A DNA stretch of 64,000 nucleotides from Azospirillum brasilense (GTDB taxonomy: Bacteria; Pseudomonadota; Alphaproteobacteria; Azospirillales; Azospirillaceae). This document shows positions 18,408-28,107 of this stretch, one piece after another (the stretch's first letter is position 1; every line of letters starts with the position of its first letter). The notes beneath the pieces are model-generated. The model made no database searches. It was not told the origin of the DNA and saw only the letters and a list, made by a program, of their open reading frames with translations. The position numbers were made by a program, and so were the translations under genes. The stretch covers positions 1 through 64,000 of the forward strand of contig NZ_QLKQ01000017.1 of NCBI RefSeq assembly GCF_003349955.1, given 5' to 3'.

Positions 18408-19736
18408 ATGTCCGACGCCTCCCTTGCCGCGCGCTCCGCCGCGCTCGATCTTCTGCGCGACGTGCTGCGCAAATCCATTCCCTTCGACGATGCGTTCGAC
18501 GCGCATCCGGAGTTGCGCGGGCTCGACCCGCGCGACCGCGGCTTCGTGCGGCTGCTGACCGCCACCGTGCTGCGCCGGCTCGGCCAGATCGACGCGCTGA
18601 TCCAGGGCAGTCTCGCCAAGCCGGGCCTGCCCAAGGCCACCGTGCACGACATCCTGCGGCTGGGCGCGGCCCAGCTCGTCTTCCTCGGCACGCCCGCCCA
18701 CGCCGCCGTCGACACGGCGGTGGAGCTGGCCGCGGCCAAGGGGGCGGAACCCTACAAGGGCCTGATCAACGCCGTCCTGCGCCGCATCGGCCGCGAGGGG
18801 GCGGAGCTGGCCGCCCAACAGGACGCCGGGCGCCTGAACACGCCGGACTGGCTGTGGCTGGCCTGGCGGCAGGCCTACGGCATCGGCCGCACCCGCGGCA
18901 TCGTCGAGGCGCATCTGCACGAGGCGCCGCTGGACATCACCGTCAAGGCCGATCCCGCGGTGTGGGCCGAGCGGCTGGAGGCCCGGCTGCTGCCCACCGG
19001 CACGCTGCGCCGCGCCGCCGGCGGCAACCTGACGGAACTGCCGGGCTTCGCCGAGGGCGCCTGGTGGGTTCAGGACCTCGCCGCCTCGCTGCCGGCCAAG
19101 CTGTTCGGCGATCTGGCGGGCAAGAGCGTCTACGACCTGTGCGCCGCCCCCGGCGGCAAGACCGCGCAGCTCGTCGCGCAGGGCGCGCGGGTGACGGCGG
19201 TCGACCGCTCCGCCAAGCGGCTGGAGCGGGTGCGGGAGAATCTGGCCCGGCTGAACCTGTCGGCGGAGGTGCTGGCGACCGACGCCGCCACCTGGATCCC
19301 CGACCAGCCCGCCGACGCGGTGCTGCTCGACGCCCCCTGCTCGGCCACTGGGGCGATCCGACGCCATCCCGACATCCTGCGCGTCAAGACTCCGGAGGAC
19401 ATCGGCAAGCTGGCCAAGGCGCAGAGCCGCCTGCTGGCCCACGCCGTCGATCTGGTGAAGCCGGGCGGAACGCTGGTCTACTGCACCTGTTCCATCCAGC
19501 CGGAGGAGGGCGAGGCGCAGATCGACCGCATCCTGGCCCGCGACAAGCGGGTCGAGCGCCTGCCCATCACGCCGGCCGATCTGGGTGCCGATCTGGGTGG
19601 CGGCCATGCGGGGGATGGCAATTTGGCCGAGTTGATCAACGAGCGCGGTGAGGTACGATCCCTGCCGGGCATGCTCGGGGACCTCGGCGGCATCGACGGG
19701 TTCTTCGTGGCACGGCTGCGACGGCTGCACGATTAG
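18408..19736 (+). CDS. rsmB: 16S rRNA m5C967 methyltransferase RsmB (Sun)
   Basis: A 442-residue protein with an N-terminal NusB-like RNA-binding domain (about 1-140) and a C-terminal RNA m5C methyltransferase domain. SAM motif I is LCAAPGGKTAQL (245-256). The two catalytic cysteines are in LLDAPCSATGAIRRHPD (C311, motif IV) and YCTCSIQPEEGE (C361, motif VI). It methylates 16S rRNA in ribosome assembly. ATG 18408 begins MSDASLAARSAALDLL, which matches the start of the NusB-like domain; the open frame further upstream overlaps the previous gene. Placement before heparinase and purH is conserved in related genomes. Confidence 0.95.
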   Translation: MSDASLAARSAALDLLRDVLRKSIPFDDAFDAHPELRGLDPRDRGFVRLLTATVLRRLGQIDALIQGSLAKPGLPKATVHDILRLGAAQLVFLGTPAHAAVDTAVELAAAKGAEPYKGLINAVLRRIGREGAELAAQQDAGRLNTPDWLWLAWRQAYGIGRTRGIVEAHLHEAPLDITVKADPAVWAERLEARLLPTGTLRRAAGGNLTELPGFAEGAWWVQDLAASLPAKLFGDLAGKSVYDLCAAPGGKTAQLVAQGARVTAVDRSAKRLERVRENLARLNLSAEVLATDAATWIPDQPADAVLLDAPCSATGAIRRHPDILRVKTPEDIGKLAKAQSRLLAHAVDLVKPGGTLVYCTCSIQPEEGEAQIDRILARDKRVERLPITPADLGADLGGGHAGDGNLAELINERGEVRSLPGMLGDLGGIDGFFVARLRRLHD

Positions 19737-19863
19737 GGCACCACCGGCTTGCGGGGGTCGAGGCGAATTTGATACGACAACAGGATGCATCCCCCCGATC
19801 GCCCGAATGCCTTCAGCGAAGCGCCGGCCATCGCCTCTCCCCGCCGTGTGACGGGGTGAGCCG

Positions 19864-21516
19864 ATGAGCGCCGGGCGTGGGAAAATGGGCCGCTTGCGGG
19901 ACGGCGTCGCGCAGATCGCCTTCGGCAACCCGATCTACAAGCTGACGCTGGGCGGCCGCGCGCCGACCGCCCTGTCCGCCGTGCCGCCGGACCCCTGGCC
20001 GGGCGACTCCGGGGACGGCTCGGCGATCCTGGCCGGCGTCTTCCGCTTCGGCGGGCAGGCCGGGGCGGCCGACGCCCACGGCGCGCCGAACTGGCGGGCG
20101 GGCAGCGCCGTCTGGCAGGACGCCCTGCACGGCTTCGAATGGCTGCGCGACCTGCGGGCGGTGGGGGGCGACACGGCGCGGCGGCGCGCCCGCGCGCTGG
20201 TGCTGTCCTGGCTGGACCACAACGGGAGCTGGAACGCCCAGACCTGGGCGCCGGAGGTGCTGGGCGGCCGCATCGCCGCCTGGATCGGCCTGCACGACTT
20301 CTACTGCGCCTCCGCCGACGACGAGTTCCGCGCCGCGGTCTTCGACAGCCTCGCCCGGCAGGTCAAGCATCTGACCCGCGTGGTGCCCGGCGCGCTGGAC
20401 GGCAAGGCGCTGGTCACCGCGGCCAAGGGCCTCGTCTATGGCGGCTTCTGCCTGCCGGAGCATGAGCGGATCGGCCAGGACGCGCTGAAGCTGCTGGAGC
20501 GGGAATTGCCGCGCCAGATCCTGCCGGACGGCGGCCATGTCGAGCGCTGCCCCTCGGTGCAGCTGCGCATCCTGCGCGACCTGATCGACATGCGGTCGGT
20601 CCTGCGCACCGCCCGCGCCGACGTGCCGGAGGCGCTGCAGCACGCCATCGACCGCATGACTCCGGCCCTGCGCTTCTTCCGCCACGGCGACGGTGGCCTC
20701 GCCCTGTTCAACGGCGGGCGGGAGGAGGACGCGGCGCTGGTCGACACGGTGCTGGCCCAGGCCGACGCCCGCGGGCGCCCGCTGAAGAGCGCGCCGCACA
20801 CCGGCTTCGAACGGCTGATCGCCGGGCGCACCATGGTGTTGATGGACACCGGCGTGCCGCCGGTCACCGGGCTGGACGCCACCGCCCACGCCGGCACCCT
20901 GTCGCTGGAGATGTCGGTCGGCAAGGAGCGGCTGATCGTCAATTGCGGCGCCCATCCGGTGAAGACCGGCCCGTGGCGCGCCGCGCTGGCCGGCACCGCC
21001 GCCCATTCCACCGTCGTGCTGGCCGAGACCAACTCGTCGGAGGTGATCGAGGCGGGCGGGCTGGGCCGCCGCCCTTCGCACGTCGGCTGCGAGCGGCAGG
21101 AGAACGACGGGGCGGTGCTGGTCGTCGCCACCCACAACGGCTACAGCCGCAACTTCGGCTATTTGCACCGCCGCCGCGTCTATCTGGCGGAGAACGGCGA
21201 GGATCTGCGCGGCGAGGACATGCTGGAGCCGGTGATCGGCGCCACGCCGGAGCCACGGCCCTTCACCATCCGCTTCCACCTGCATCCCGCGGTCCAGGCG
21301 AGCCTCGTCCAGGGCGGTCAGGTGCAGCTCAAGCTGCCGAGCGGCGCCGCCTGGCGGCTGCGCGCGTCGGGCGCCACGCTGGAGCTGGAGGAGAGCATTT
21401 ATCTGGGCAGCGGCGACGAGCCGCGGCGGACCACCCAGATCGCCGTCTCCGGACATACCGGCCCCGCCATCAAGACGGTGAAATGGGCCTTGCGCCGCGA
21501 GCGCAAGGGGGGGTAA
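19864..21516 (+). CDS. Heparinase II/III-like protein
   Basis: A 550-residue protein with an alpha/alpha toroid N-terminal part and a C-terminal heparinase II/III-like beta domain. Features seen are FRFGGQ, WRAGSAVWQDALHGFEWLRD and SWLDHNGSWNAQTWAPEVLG in the first half, then AHAGTLSLEMSVGKERLIVN, AAHSTVVLAETNSSEV and NGYSRNFGYLHRRRVYL. The family cleaves acidic polysaccharides by elimination, but in alphaproteobacteria the gene is conserved between rsmB and purH with no demonstrated substrate. No signal peptide is visible, which is odd for a polysaccharide lyase. A second in-frame ATG occurs at codon 8. Confidence 0.88.
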   Translation: MSAGRGKMGRLRDGVAQIAFGNPIYKLTLGGRAPTALSAVPPDPWPGDSGDGSAILAGVFRFGGQAGAADAHGAPNWRAGSAVWQDALHGFEWLRDLRAVGGDTARRRARALVLSWLDHNGSWNAQTWAPEVLGGRIAAWIGLHDFYCASADDEFRAAVFDSLARQVKHLTRVVPGALDGKALVTAAKGLVYGGFCLPEHERIGQDALKLLERELPRQILPDGGHVERCPSVQLRILRDLIDMRSVLRTARADVPEALQHAIDRMTPALRFFRHGDGGLALFNGGREEDAALVDTVLAQADARGRPLKSAPHTGFERLIAGRTMVLMDTGVPPVTGLDATAHAGTLSLEMSVGKERLIVNCGAHPVKTGPWRAALAGTAAHSTVVLAETNSSEVIEAGGLGRRPSHVGCERQENDGAVLVVATHNGYSRNFGYLHRRRVYLAENGEDLRGEDMLEPVIGATPEPRPFTIRFHLHPAVQASLVQGGQVQLKLPSGAAWRLRASGATLELEESIYLGSGDEPRRTTQIAVSGHTGPAIKTVKWALRRERKGG

Positions 21517-21733
21517 ACCGCGCGCATCCGCGGCGGACAGGCCGTGGGAATACGGATCGGTGCCTGTTTCGAGAGTCTGTGGAGTGTTCGCCCTGCGACC
21601 GTGATCCCCGCCCGGGCGGGGGTGGCGAAGCGGGGTGTTTCGCTTTTCCGGCTTTCCGGGTCCCGTCTTCTCAGGCCCCGTCTTCCCATGCCCGGTTCGC
21701 CGCAGCCGGTTCCATGACAGCCAGGATGCCCCG

Positions 21734-23338
21734 ATGAGCCCGCCGAACGTCGCCCACTCGCCCGCCCCCGATCTGGTCCGCATCACGCGCGCGCTGATCT
21801 CCGTGTCCGACAAGACGGGCCTCGTCGCGCTCGGTCAGGCGCTGGCGGCCAAGGGCGTGGAGATCCTGTCCACCGGCGGCTCCGCCCAGCGGCTGGCCGA
21901 GGCCGGCATCCCGGTGAAGGAGGTCTCCGACCACACCGGCTTCCCGGAGATCATGGACGGGCGCGTCAAGACGCTGCACCCGCGCGTGCACGGCGGCATC
22001 CTGGCCCGCCGCGACATCCACGCCGAGGCGATGACCACCCACGACATCCCGCCGATCGACCTCGTGGTGGTGAACCTCTACCCGTTCGAGGCGACGGTGT
22101 CGAAGGGCGCCGACTACGCCAACTGCGTGGAGAACATCGACATCGGCGGCCCGGCGATGATCCGCGCCGCGGCCAAGAACCACGACTTCGTCACCGTCGT
22201 CACCGACCCCGAGGATTACGAGGCGGTTCTGGACGAGCTGGCGACCCATGACGGCGCCGTCACGCTCAAGCTCCGCCGCACGCTGGCCCAGCGCGCCTAC
22301 GCCCGCACGGCGTCCTACGACGCGGCCATCTCCTCCTGGCTGGCCGGCCAGCTCGGCGAGACCTTCCCGCCGCGCACCACCCTGTCGGGCAAGCTCAGCC
22401 AGACCCTGCGCTACGGCGAGAACCCGCACCAGCAGGCGGCCTTCTACGTCACCGGCGAGCAGCGTCCGGGTGTGGCGACGGCGATCCAGCTCCAGGGCAA
22501 GGAGCTGTCCTACAACAACCTGAACGACACCGACGCCGCCTTCGAGCTGGTCGCCGAGTTCGAGCGTCCGGCCGTCGCCATCATCAAGCACGCCAACCCC
22601 TGCGGCGTCGCCGAGGGGGCGAACCTGCTCGACGCCTACAAGCAGGCCCTGCTGTGCGACCCGGTCAGCGCCTTCGGCGGCATCATCGCCGTGAACCGCC
22701 CGCTGGACGCCGCCACGGCGGAGGAGATTTCCAAGCTGTTCGCCGAGGTGGTGATCGCCCCGGACGCCGACGACGCGGCCCGCGCCCTGCTCGCCACCAA
22801 GAAGAACCTGCGCGTCCTGCTGACCAAGGACGTGCCGAACCCGGCCGAGCCGGGGATGATGGTGAAGCAGCTGTCCGGCGGCTTCCTGCTGCAGAACCGC
22901 GACAACGGCCGCATCACGCTCGACGACCTGAAGGTGGTGACCAAGCGCGCCCCGACCGAGCAGGAGCTGGCCGACCTGCTCTTCGCCTTCCGCGTCGCCA
23001 AGCATGTGAAGTCGAACGCCATCGTCTACGCCAAGAACGGCGCCACGGTGGGCGTCGGTGCCGGCCAGATGAGCCGCGTCGACTCGGCGCGCATCGCCGC
23101 GATCAAGTCGGCGGAGGCCGCCAAGGCCGCCGGCCTGTCGGAGCCGCTGACCAAGGGGTCGGTGGTCGCCTCGGACGCCTTCTTCCCCTTCGCGGACGGC
23201 CTGCTGGCCGCGGCGGAAGCCGGCGTGACGGCGGTGATCCAGCCCGGCGGTTCGATCCGCGACAACGACGTCATCGCCGCCGCCGATGAGAAGGGGCTGG
23301 CGATGGTGCTGACGGGGATGCGCCACTTCCGGCACTGA
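21734..23338 (+). CDS. purH: Bifunctional AICAR formyltransferase/IMP cyclohydrolase
   Basis: A 534-residue PurH catalysing the last two steps of de novo purine synthesis. The N-terminal MGS-like cyclohydrolase domain shows [18 protein letters not shown] and [19 protein letters not shown]. The C-terminal transformylase domain shows [11 protein letters not shown], the catalytic Lys-His of [13 protein letters not shown], and [10 protein letters not shown]. Length is standard. ATG 21734 is 12 codons before [13 protein letters not shown], matching the family. Downstream lies a 91-bp perfect palindrome (23359-23449). Confidence 0.97.
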   Translation: MSPPNVAHSPAPDLVRITRALISVSDKTGLVALGQALAAKGVEILSTGGSAQRLAEAGIPVKEVSDHTGFPEIMDGRVKTLHPRVHGGILARRDIHAEAMTTHDIPPIDLVVVNLYPFEATVSKGADYANCVENIDIGGPAMIRAAAKNHDFVTVVTDPEDYEAVLDELATHDGAVTLKLRRTLAQRAYARTASYDAAISSWLAGQLGETFPPRTTLSGKLSQTLRYGENPHQQAAFYVTGEQRPGVATAIQLQGKELSYNNLNDTDAAFELVAEFERPAVAIIKHANPCGVAEGANLLDAYKQALLCDPVSAFGGIIAVNRPLDAATAEEISKLFAEVVIAPDADDAARALLATKKNLRVLLTKDVPNPAEPGMMVKQLSGGFLLQNRDNGRITLDDLKVVTKRAPTEQELADLLFAFRVAKHVKSNAIVYAKNGATVGVGAGQMSRVDSARIAAIKSAEAAKAAGLSEPLTKGSVVASDAFFPFADGLLAAAEAGVTAVIQPGGSIRDNDVIAAADEKGLAMVLTGMRHFRH

Positions 23339-23358
23339 GACGGGCGGGGGCGCATCCA

Positions 23359-23449
23359 TTGCCCCCTCCCTAACCCTCCCCCGCTCTCGCAGGGGAGGGG
23401 ACCATTCTCCCTCCCCTGCGAGAGCGGGGGAGGGTTAGGGAGGGGGCAA
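23359..23449. repeat. 91-bp perfect palindromic repeat (family B)
   Basis: Two perfectly complementary 41-nt arms (23359-23399 and 23409-23449) with a 9-nt loop, between convergent genes. The arms hold CCCTCCCTAACCCTCCCCC and CTCTCGCAGGGGAGGG. A diverged relative lies at 47616-47721. It can act as a transcription end for both flanking genes and is probably a REP-like dispersed element. Confidence 0.9.
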
Positions 23450-23454
23450 GGTTT

Positions 23455-23691
23455 TTACCCCCGCCGCGCCCCCATCAGCCGCGCCAGCAAGGCGGCGGCT
23501 TCGGCTTGGGAATTCCCGTCCGCATTGTCGTCCGGCTTCAGCCGCCCGGTCGCCGCCATGGCGATCAGCATCGCCGGATGCAACGCCGGGTGATGGGGCG
23601 CCGAATCGTCTTCCCCACGCGCCGCGGCGTGGTCGCGGGCCAGCGCCTCGTTGATGTGCGCGAAGGCCTCGATGTCCTTGATGTGCAACAT
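23455..23691 (-). CDS. Small hypothetical protein
   Basis: A 78-residue hydrophilic protein, MLHIKDIEAFAHINEALARD at the start and AEAAALLARLMGARRG at the end, mostly helical, without cysteines or membrane segments. The start at 23691 follows AGGGCGGAAC; a longer frame opens at 23742. The stop lies 5 bp from the palindrome at 23359-23449, which probably terminates it. No family is recognised. Confidence 0.55.
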   Translation of the reverse strand: MLHIKDIEAFAHINEALARDHAAARGEDDSAPHHPALHPAMLIAMAATGRLKPDDNADGNSQAEAAALLARLMGARRG

Positions 23692-23772
23692 GTCCGTTCC
23701 GCCCTCCGCGCAAAATTCGTTGTGCGTCGCAGCAAAAGGCAAGTTAGCAGCTTCCGCTGGGTGAATCCGCCG

Positions 23773-25083
23773 TCATGCCGCGGCGGACTGTCGCACCGTA
23801 TTCGCATCGCCCGGTGCCGGCTCCCGAACCGCCAGCATAAGCCCAAAACCGATCACGAAGAAAGCCACAACGCTCGCCATGCCGGCCCGCTGGCTCTCGA
23901 ACAGCGCGGTCGCCAGCCCGAAGGCGAGCGGCCCGACGAAGCCGGCCATGCGGCCGGTCAGGCTGTAGAGCCCGAACATTTCGCCCACCATGCCCGGCGG
24001 GGCCAGCCGCGCCATCATCGACCGTCCGGCCGCCTGCGCCGGCCCGAAGAAGGCGCCCAGACCCAGGGCCAGCACCCAGAACCACGCCTTCTCCGTCGCC
24101 AGCAGCAGCGGCACGCCGAAGGCGGTCAGGCCGATCAGGCTGACCAGGATGGTCGGCTTGGCCCCCATCCGGTCGTCCACCCAGGCGAAGCCGATGGCCC
24201 CGACGCCGGCCACCACGTTCAGCGCGATGGCGAAGAGCAGGATCTCCTCGAAACTCATGCCGAAGGCGTGGGCGGCGAAGATGCCGCCGAAGGCGGTGAT
24301 GGTGTTGATGCCGTCGCGGTAGATCGCGCTGGCAATCAGGAAACGCAGCGTGTTGCGGTATTTGCGCGTCTCCGCCAGCGTCCGGCGCAGCGTCGCCACG
24401 CCCTCCCGCGCCGCCTGCCGGATGCCCAGCCCGGTCGCCGGCGCGTCCGGAACGAACAGGAAGAAGGGCAGGGCGAACAGCCCGTACCAGGCGGCGGCCA
24501 GCAGGGCGGTCGCGCGCACCGGCGCCTGCTCCGCCGTGTCGAGCAGGCCGAACAGGGGGGCGGGCGACTTCACGAAGACGAACAGGGCGACCACCAGACA
24601 GGCCAGCCCGCCGAAATAGCCGATGCCCCAGCCCCAGCCGGAAATCCGCCCGAGCATCCGCGGCGGCGCCAGCGCGGTCAGGCTGGCGTTGTAGAAGACA
24701 TTCGCCAGTTCGAAGGCGACGGTGCCGACGACCACGCAGACCAGGGCGAACAAAGCGTGGGACGGGTCGGGCTTCACCCACCAGAGCGCGGCGCAGAAGA
24801 CCACGGTCAGGCCGGTGAACAGCGCCATCCACGGCTTGCGCCGCCCCGTCCGGTCGGCCACCGCGCCCAGCACGGGGCTGAGCAGGGCGATCAGCAGCCC
24901 GGCGACGGTCAGCGCGGCGCTCCAGCGCGAGGCGCCAGCCACCTCGTCCCCGACCACGCCGCGGGCGAAATAGACGGAGAAGATGAAGGTCGTGATGATG
25001 GTGTTGTACGACGAGTTCGCCCAGTCGTAGAGGCACCAGGACGCGATGGCACGGCGGCTCGGCGCCTCGGCGGTGTGGGGCAT
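23773..25083 (-). CDS. MFS transporter, UMF1 (Atg22-like) family
   Basis: A 436-residue, 12-helix major facilitator protein. The N-terminal CLYDWANSSYNTIITTF is the signature of the UMF1/Atg22 family, and the loop 2-3 motif is GAVADRTGRRKPW. The central loop separates two six-helix halves (RQAAREGVATLRRTLAETRK). Family members in bacteria are largely uncharacterised; the yeast homologue exports amino acids from the vacuole. It stands alone, 82 bp before the small hypothetical gene, with no substrate hint from neighbours. Confidence 0.9.
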   Translation of the reverse strand: MPHTAEAPSRRAIASWCLYDWANSSYNTIITTFIFSVYFARGVVGDEVAGASRWSAALTVAGLLIALLSPVLGAVADRTGRRKPWMALFTGLTVVFCAALWWVKPDPSHALFALVCVVVGTVAFELANVFYNASLTALAPPRMLGRISGWGWGIGYFGGLACLVVALFVFVKSPAPLFGLLDTAEQAPVRATALLAAAWYGLFALPFFLFVPDAPATGLGIRQAAREGVATLRRTLAETRKYRNTLRFLIASAIYRDGINTITAFGGIFAAHAFGMSFEEILLFAIALNVVAGVGAIGFAWVDDRMGAKPTILVSLIGLTAFGVPLLLATEKAWFWVLALGLGAFFGPAQAAGRSMMARLAPPGMVGEMFGLYSLTGRMAGFVGPLAFGLATALFESQRAGMASVVAFFVIGFGLMLAVREPAPGDANTVRQSAAA

Positions 25084-25178
25084 GCTGAAGGATCGGCCGT
25101 CTGTTGTCCGGGATGGCCCACTCTAGGCAAAGCGGCCAGGAATGCCAACCGGAGCGGATCGGGCGCCCACTCCCCGCC

Positions 25179-25946
25179 CTACTCCCGGAGGAAAGGGTCG
25201 TCGACGGGCTGTGCCGCAGCCCACCGCGTCGCCCATTCGGTTGAGGCCTTCTCTTCCGCGCTCACGGCGTCCAGAAAGGCGAGGTTCGCCTTCCGCCGCC
25301 CGGCCTCATCACCGCGGAACGGATCTGTGAAGGTGGCTTCCTGGCTGATCGGGCCGTTGTAGAGCCCCATGGCCAGCCCTTCCTGCTGCGCCATGATCGA
25401 TTGGGCGATGTCCTGCTCCTGCTTGCTGAACTGGCCGCCGGCGTTGCTGCGCACCGCCTCCAGCGAGCGGCGGTCGAGATCGCCCATCAGGGAATACCAG
25501 TCCCGGCCCTCGAAGCTGTCGAAGTCGAAGGGCTTGCCGCCCGCCTTCATGGCCTCGTACTGCGCGTCCATGCGGGCGCGGGCGTCCTTGGCGATGGCCG
25601 GCCCGCTCAGCCCCGCCGAGCTGGACACCGCGCCCGGATCGGACACCGCCTTGGCCAGCGCCGTGGCGTTCTTGCCGTCGCGCGTCGGGAAATAGGCGGC
25701 GTAGGGACCGTCGGACGTGCCGTTTCCGGTCTTGCCGGCCTTGGATGCGGTGGTGGTCGCCATGAAGGCCTGGGCTTCGACGGACAGGGTGACGAAGACG
25801 GCCGAGCCGCCGGCGGCCGGTTGGCCGGCGGGCGTGGTCGCGGAGCCTCCCTTGTCGGCGCCCCTCAGCACGGTCAAGGCCGCCTTGAGGCTGAAACCGG
25901 CGAGGCTGAAGCCGGACGCTTGCGCGTTTGGCGTCGTGATCGACAT
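25179..25946 (-). CDS. Hypothetical protein
   Basis: A 255-residue soluble protein starting MSITTPNAQASGFSLAGFSL, with a G-rich ribosome-binding site (GGGAGGG) 8 bases before ATG 25946. The N-terminal 100 residues are low-complexity (Ala, Thr, Gly). Residues about 100-250 are helical with FDFDSFEGRDWYSLMGDLDR and SKQEQDIAQSIMAQQEG. There is no signal peptide and no cysteine. No domain is recognised. The longer frame upstream overlaps the next small gene and is not used. Confidence 0.7.
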   Translation of the reverse strand: MSITTPNAQASGFSLAGFSLKAALTVLRGADKGGSATTPAGQPAAGGSAVFVTLSVEAQAFMATTTASKAGKTGNGTSDGPYAAYFPTRDGKNATALAKAVSDPGAVSSSAGLSGPAIAKDARARMDAQYEAMKAGGKPFDFDSFEGRDWYSLMGDLDRRSLEAVRSNAGGQFSKQEQDIAQSIMAQQEGLAMGLYNGPISQEATFTDPFRGDEAGRRKANLAFLDAVSAEEKASTEWATRWAAAQPVDDPFLRE

Positions 25947-26046
25947 GCGAGGCCCTCCCGACCATCCCGGCGGGCGCCGTTGCGCTGCCCCCGTTCGTTG
26001 CCGGCAGCGTAACGCGTTCAGGCCAGGGTTGTCAAAAAGGGGCGAT

Positions 26047-26274
26047 CTATTCTTTTTGGCGAATGGCCGCAGGCGCCCCGTCCGGCGGGGGGCCGTCGAG
26101 GTGGGTTGGGACGAGGTCGATGGTGGGGCGCCCGTCGTCCAACCGTTGGTCGATCCGGGCGCGCCATTGCGCCATCTGCGCCTGGATCGCCGCGATCTCC
26201 GCCTTTTGCCGTTCAAGATCCGACAGGTCGGGCGGCGGGACGGCAATGCCGCCGGTGCTGTCTTCGGTGCTCAT
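26047..26274 (-). CDS. Small hypothetical protein with predicted coiled coil
   Basis: A 75-residue protein. Residues about 17-45 (DLSDLERQKAEIAAIQAQMA then QWRARIDQRL) look like a short coiled coil. GGAG lies 6 bases before ATG 26274. It is 100 bp upstream of the 255-residue hypothetical gene on the same strand. No family is recognised and the coding call is moderate. Confidence 0.5.
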   Translation of the reverse strand: MSTEDSTGGIAVPPPDLSDLERQKAEIAAIQAQMAQWRARIDQRLDDGRPTIDLVPTHLDGPPPDGAPAAIRQKE

Positions 26275-26343
26275 GGGTCCACTCCGGTGCGGCGTCGGTT
26301 GGCTGGCGTCGGCTTGCGGGAAACCCCGCAGGCGCGCGTCCGC

Positions 26344-27978
26344 TCAGCCGCCCACGCCGAAGGAAATCTGGTTGTTGTCATAACGGGCGACAATGGTCAG
26401 CCGGTCGCCGGGGCGCACGCGGATCGGCGTCTCCAGATAGGTCATCGCCTGCTTCCAGTGGTTCGTCCGCGCCCGGCTTTCGGAGCGGTAGACGACCTCC
26501 TCGTCCATCTGCAGGTCGAACCAGAAGGCCACGCCGTGGCAGGTGCCCTCCGCCGTGATCTCCACGGCGATCTCGCGGCCGCCCTCCTCCGGCATGTTGC
26601 GGGTGAAGTCGAAGTCGAGCGCGGTGAAGGCGGCCGACAGCGGCGTGTGGGTGTCGGCGCCGAGGTCGATCTGCTGGTAGCCGGGGGAGCGGAACACGTC
26701 GAAGGCCGACATGTCGAAGCCGCCGATGCGCTTCACCGGGTTGATGCGGGCCAGCTCCGGCGTTTCCACCAGCATGGCGTAGACGGTCGAGGCGCGCGGG
26801 ATGATCGCGCCGCCGGGCTTCACCAGATGGGTGCGCGCGTGCTGCAGCACCGACAGCATGCGCGGCGCCAGCATGCCGATGTTGATGAGCTCCGACACGA
26901 AGACGTCGGCTTTCTCCGGCAGGTCGCCGCCCTCGCCCACCGACAGGCGGGTGGACAGCTTCGGCACCACGTCGATGCGGTCGGCGTAGCCGTTGTTGGC
27001 GACGGTCTCGCGGGCGATGCGGGCGAGGATCGGGTTCACCTCGCAGGTCACCACCTTCCGCGCGCCGGCGCGCGCCGCCATCATGGCGACGATGCCCGAG
27101 CCGGTGCCGATCTCCAGGACCAGCGAGTCCGGGGTCACCGCGCGCTTCAGCGCCGCCTCGTAGGCGTCGTTGCGCTCGAAATCGTTGATCATCGGCAGGT
27201 GCCAGCCGGGGACGGCGTTGGAATGGATCAGCCGGCGGGTGAACTGGACCAGCGGGTGGTCCGGCGCGATGGCGCGGGCGGCCTCGATGGCCTCCACCGC
27301 CTCGTTGGCACGGTCGAGACTCTGCAGCGTGTGGGCGAGGCCGACATGGGCGGGGACGAAGCGCGGCGCCGCCGCGATCACCACGCGGAAGGCCTCCTCC
27401 GCCTCCTCCAGGGCGCCGCGGGTGCTCAGCGCCTCGGCGAGGTTGTAGCGGGCCTCCAGATACTCCGGCGCCCGTTCCAGAGCGGCGCGGAAGGCGGCCT
27501 CCGCCTCGTCCAGCCGGCCCAGCTCGCGCAGGGTGGTGCCCAGGAAATTGTGCATCTCCGGCGCGTCGCCGCGCAGGGCCAAGGCGGCTCGGAAGGCGCC
27601 CTCGGCGTCCTCCAGCCGGCCCAGCGCCTTCAGCGCGTTGCCCAGGTTGCCGTGAAGCTCCGGCAGGCGGTCGTTGAGAGCGATGCCGGCGCGGAACGCC
27701 GCCTCGGCTTCGTCCGCGCGGCCGAGCTGGAAGAGCAGGCTGCCGCGGCTGTTGTGGAAGGACGGGTCCTTGCCGTCCTCGGCGATGGCCAGCGCGAAGA
27801 GGTCGAGCGCGCCGTCGGGATGGCCGGTGTGGGCGGCGACGACGCCCAGCAGGTGCAGCGCCTGCGCGTTGTGCGGGTCGGTCGCCAGAATCGCCCGGCA
27901 GGCCGCCTCCGCCCCGCCCAGATCGTTCGTCCGCAGCAGGCGGATGGCGTCGTTCAGGGTCGGCTGGGGGTCGGTCAT
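26344..27978 (-). CDS. TPR-repeat protein with PRMT7-like methyltransferase domain
   Basis: A 544-residue protein. Residues 1 to about 230 are successive TPR units (ALHLLGVVAAHTGHPDGALD; LPELHGNLGNALKALGRLED; and so on). Residues about 285 onward form a class I methyltransferase domain with motif I LVLEIGTGSGIVAMMAARAG, post-I VVTCEVNPILARIARETVAN, then FVSELINIGMLAPRML and RASTVYAMLVETPEL. From memory these match protein arginine methyltransferases of the PRMT7/PRMT9 group (VxELxDxxLxGEG, RATVYAQLVE). Only the first Glu of the double-E loop is present; GEG is replaced by APR. ATG 27978 begins right before the TPRs. Probably cytoplasmic; substrate unknown. Confidence 0.85.
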   Translation of the reverse strand: MTDPQPTLNDAIRLLRTNDLGGAEAACRAILATDPHNAQALHLLGVVAAHTGHPDGALDLFALAIAEDGKDPSFHNSRGSLLFQLGRADEAEAAFRAGIALNDRLPELHGNLGNALKALGRLEDAEGAFRAALALRGDAPEMHNFLGTTLRELGRLDEAEAAFRAALERAPEYLEARYNLAEALSTRGALEEAEEAFRVVIAAAPRFVPAHVGLAHTLQSLDRANEAVEAIEAARAIAPDHPLVQFTRRLIHSNAVPGWHLPMINDFERNDAYEAALKRAVTPDSLVLEIGTGSGIVAMMAARAGARKVVTCEVNPILARIARETVANNGYADRIDVVPKLSTRLSVGEGGDLPEKADVFVSELINIGMLAPRMLSVLQHARTHLVKPGGAIIPRASTVYAMLVETPELARINPVKRIGGFDMSAFDVFRSPGYQQIDLGADTHTPLSAAFTALDFDFTRNMPEEGGREIAVEITAEGTCHGVAFWFDLQMDEEVVYRSESRARTNHWKQAMTYLETPIRVRPGDRLTIVARYDNNQISFGVGG

Positions 27979-28053
27979 CGCGGCGGGCTCCGGTTGGGCG
28001 GACAATCCTTGGATTGGCCGCACCATAGCCGGAAAGCGGGCGGAACGCATGGG

Positions 28054-28098
28054 AAACCCTCGTCCGGACCCGCCCGAAGGGGGCCGGACGAGGGGTTT
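28054..28098 (-). terminator. Terminator hairpin of the glutamate dehydrogenase gene
   Basis: Inverted repeat AAACCCTCGTCCGG (28054-28067) with CCGGACGAGGGGTTT (28084-28098), one bulged base, GC-rich loop. It lies 10-54 bp past the gdh stop on the minus strand and before the TPR-methyltransferase gene. Confidence 0.65.
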
Positions 28099-28107
28099 TC
28101 AAGGCCC

